A stretch of 7,837 nucleotides of DNA, from NCBI GenBank assembly GCA_945886995.1, contig CAMCZJ010000144.1, positions 1-7,837 on the forward strand, in the 5' to 3' direction. The notes below the pieces were generated by a model that was not told the origin of the DNA, made no database searches, and was given only the letters and a program-made list of their open reading frames with translations. Source of the stretch: Asaia bogorensis. GTDB lineage: Bacteria > Pseudomonadota > Alphaproteobacteria > Acetobacterales > Acetobacteraceae. Made by a program: the position numbers and the translations under genes. Below, piece by piece: positions 6,201-7,837 of the stretch. Numbering within the stretch: position 1 is the first letter of the stretch; each line of letters opens with the position of its first letter.

Positions 6201-7532
6201 ATGAATGAAATCAATGTGCCGCGCCCGAATAATCTGGACGCGTTCTGGATGCCCTATTCGGACAATAAGTATTTCAAGGACCGCCCGCGCATGCTCGCCC
6301 GCGCTGAGGGCATGCATTACTACACCCCGGAAGGGCGGGAGATTCTGGACGGTACCTCTGGCCTTTGGTGCTGCAATGCCGGGCATGGCCGGCGGGAGAT
6401 TGTGGAGGCGATCCAGAAGCAGGCCGCGATCATGGATTTCGCGCCCGCCTTCCAACTTGGCCACCCGATTGCCTTTGAAGCCGCTTCGCGCGTGGCGGAT
6501 ATGACACCCGATGGGCTGGACCGCGTGTTCTTCACCAATTCGGGCAGCGAAGCCGCTGATACGGCGCTGAAAATCGCGCTCGCCTATCACAAGGCGCGGG
6601 GGGAGAGCTCTCGGGTGCGGTTGATTGGGCGCGAACGCGGCTATCATGGCGTGGGCTTCGGCGGCATGTCGGTGGGCGGCATTGGCCCCAATCGCAAGCA
6701 ATTCGGCGCGCTGCTGCCTTATGTGGACCATCTGCCGCATACGCATCTGCCGGCGAAAAACAGCTATTGCCGAGGTGAACCGCCGCACGGCGCCGAATTG
6801 GCCGATGTGCTGGAAAATCTGGTGGCTTTGCATGGCGCGGAGACCATTGCCGCGGTCATGGTGGAACCCGTGGCCGGGTCAACCGGTGTGCTGGTGCCGC
6901 CGGTGGGCTACCTGAAGCGGCTCCGTGATATCTGCACCAAGCACGGCATTCTGCTGATTTATGATGAGGTGATCACCGGCTTTGGCCGCCTCGGCGCCAA
7001 TTTCGGCGCTGAACGCCTGGGTGTGACGCCCGATATCATGACCATGGCCAAGGGGCTGACCAATGCCGCCGTGCCCATGGGGGCTGTTGCGGTCAGGAAT
7101 GACATCTATGATGCCATCGTGACCGGCACGGGCGCGGGCATCGAATTCTTCCACGGCTATACCTATTCCGGCCACCCGCTGGCCGCTGCGGCGGCGATTG
7201 CGACGCTAGAACTGCACCGCGCCGAGGATTTGCCAGGCCGCGCCCGCGCGCTGGAGCCCTATTGGCAGGATGCGGTGCATTCGCTGAAGGGCCTGCCGAA
7301 CGTGATTGATATCCGCGATATCGGGCTGATTGGGGCGGTGGAATTGGCGCCCCGCCCCGGCAAGCCCACACAACGCGCGCTGGATGTTTTCCGCCGCTGC
7401 TTTGATGAGGGCGTGCTGATCCGCGTGACGGCCGATATCATCGCCATGTCGCCGCCGCTGATTTGCGAAAAGCCGCATGTGGACCGGCTGATCAACACGC
7501 TTTCTGATGCCATCATGGCGGAGGCGGCCTAA
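6201..7532 (+). CDS. Omega-amino acid:pyruvate aminotransferase (class III, PLP)
   Basis: This cytosolic PLP enzyme probably moves the terminal amino group of beta-alanine or a similar omega-amino acid or amine to pyruvate, giving an aldehyde and alanine. The 443-residue length is typical of class III aminotransferases. Motifs in order: GLWCCNAGHGR (54-64), close to the GLWxCGAGH signature of omega-amino acid:pyruvate enzymes; NSGSEAADTALK (113-124) for the cofactor phosphate; GYHG (148-151); DHLPHTHLPAKNSYCRG (176-192); VEPVAGSTGVLVPP (221-234); DEVITGFGR (255-263), with Asp255 on the PLP ring nitrogen; the Schiff-base lysine K284 in TMAKGLTNAA; and HGYTYSGHP (318-326). Arg408 sits where the Pseudomonas enzyme has its carboxylate-binding Arg. 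The ATG at 6201 has GGAG at 6189-6192. Other class III activities, such as taurine- or GABA-type transamination, cannot be excluded. The gene follows the nested palindrome and a possible promoter. Confidence 0.9.
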   Translation: MNEINVPRPNNLDAFWMPYSDNKYFKDRPRMLARAEGMHYYTPEGREILDGTSGLWCCNAGHGRREIVEAIQKQAAIMDFAPAFQLGHPIAFEAASRVADMTPDGLDRVFFTNSGSEAADTALKIALAYHKARGESSRVRLIGRERGYHGVGFGGMSVGGIGPNRKQFGALLPYVDHLPHTHLPAKNSYCRGEPPHGAELADVLENLVALHGAETIAAVMVEPVAGSTGVLVPPVGYLKRLRDICTKHGILLIYDEVITGFGRLGANFGAERLGVTPDIMTMAKGLTNAAVPMGAVAVRNDIYDAIVTGTGAGIEFFHGYTYSGHPLAAAAAIATLELHRAEDLPGRARALEPYWQDAVHSLKGLPNVIDIRDIGLIGAVELAPRPGKPTQRALDVFRRCFDEGVLIRVTADIIAMSPPLICEKPHVDRLINTLSDAIMAEAA

Positions 7533-7539
7533 GTCTCTC

Positions 7540-7565
7540 GCCGGGTGGGGTGACCTCTGCCCGGC
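7540..7565 (+). other. Hairpin between the aminotransferase and GTPase genes
   Basis: GCCGGG (7540-7545) pairs perfectly with CCCGGC (7560-7565), and five more inner pairs (three of them G-T) close on a 4-nt loop at 7551-7554. It begins 7 bp after the aminotransferase stop. No T-tract follows (the next bases are TTCGCCCC), so it may be a Rho-assisted 3' end or an mRNA-stabilising stem rather than an intrinsic terminator. Confidence 0.4.
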
Positions 7566-7610
7566 TTCGCCCCATATAGGGTTCCAAACCTTGCTGATGG
7601 AGAAACCCAC

Positions 7611-7837
7611 GTGAGCGACACCACCCGCGCCCCCGTGCCCGTGACCGTGCTGACCGGCTATCTTGGTGCCGGCAAGACCACGTTGTTGAACCGTATCCTC
7701 ACTGAAAATCACGGCCAGAAATTCGCGGTCGTGATCAATGAATTCGGCGAATTGGGCGTGGATAACGACCTGGTCGTGGATGCCGATGAAGAAGTGTTTG
7801 AAATGAACAATGGCTGCATCTGCTGCACGGTGCGCGG
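7611..7837 (+). CDS. COG0523/CobW-family GTPase, putative metallochaperone (3' partial)
   Basis: This belongs to the G3E family of P-loop GTPases that deliver metal ions (zinc, cobalt, iron or others) to target proteins. Only the first 75 codons are in the window. The start is GTG at 7611, supported by GGAG at 7599-7602 with 8 nt spacing. The Walker A loop is GYLGAGKTTLLN (16-27). VVINEFGELGVD (40-51) is the conserved segment after the first helix, and the CxCC metal-binding motif is NGCICCTVR (67-75), with C69, C71 and C72. The later GTPase motifs, the C-terminal domain and any His-rich loop are outside the window, so the subfamily (CobW, zinc-responsive ZigA-like, nitrile hydratase activator) cannot be told. 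The gene lies 78 bp after the aminotransferase. A weak TATAGG-type -10 (7575-7580) precedes it, but I do not rely on it. Confidence 0.93.
   Translation, partial: MSDTTRAPVPVTVLTGYLGAGKTTLLNRILTENHGQKFAVVINEFGELGVDNDLVVDADEEVFEMNNGCICCTVR

Noticed and set aside
6180..6833. Antisense open frame opposite the start of the aminotransferase
   Set aside because: It overlaps a gene with all PLP-enzyme motifs, and it has no recognisable domain of its own.
7550..7580. Promoter for the COG0523 GTPase (GTGACC and TATAGG)
   Set aside because: The spacing is 19 nt and both boxes are weak; the -35 lies in a hairpin. Not strong enough to list as a feature.

Overview
The window comes from a high-GC (by eye, not counted) proteobacterial chromosome. 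It is most likely from an alphaproteobacterium, and the gene content suggests an Acetobacteraceae/Rhodospirillales-like lineage. The reasons are a three-gene cytochrome bc1 operon in the order Rieske, cytochrome b, cytochrome c1; a cytochrome b whose four heme histidines fall at 97/111/198/212, the numbering I recall for Rhodobacter; and an orphan Bug-type solute receptor. The lineage is inference, because no search was run.

Layout, all genes on the + strand. Positions 1-516 hold the Rieske iron-sulfur protein (petA), cut by the left edge. Positions 529-1797 hold cytochrome b (petB) and 1800-2567 hold cytochrome c1 (petC), all tightly spaced. A strong intrinsic terminator at 2595-2625 closes this operon. 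Then come a GNAT-family acetyltransferase (about 2679-3251), an exported Bug/TctC-type tricarboxylate-transporter receptor (3313-4284), an AMP-forming acyl-CoA synthetase (4380-6071), a class III omega-amino acid:pyruvate aminotransferase (6201-7532), and the first 75 codons of a COG0523/CobW-family GTPase (7611 onward, cut by the right edge). No gap reaches 300 bases. The largest is 6072-6200, which holds a striking nested inverted repeat.

How the genes work together. petABC encode the core of ubiquinol:cytochrome c oxidoreductase, which passes electrons from quinol to a c-type cytochrome and pumps protons. The downstream genes are separated from it by the terminator and from one another by 61-129 bp, so they need not be one operon. 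The receptor, synthetase and transaminase could in principle take up a carboxylate, activate it to a CoA thioester and remove an omega-amino group, but that pathway is only a hypothesis from proximity.

I see no CRISPR array, transposon, tRNA, rRNA or phage gene. The window is mostly ordinary. The most interesting non-coding signal is the nested palindrome just upstream of the aminotransferase (6136-6179), with a possible promoter overlapping it.
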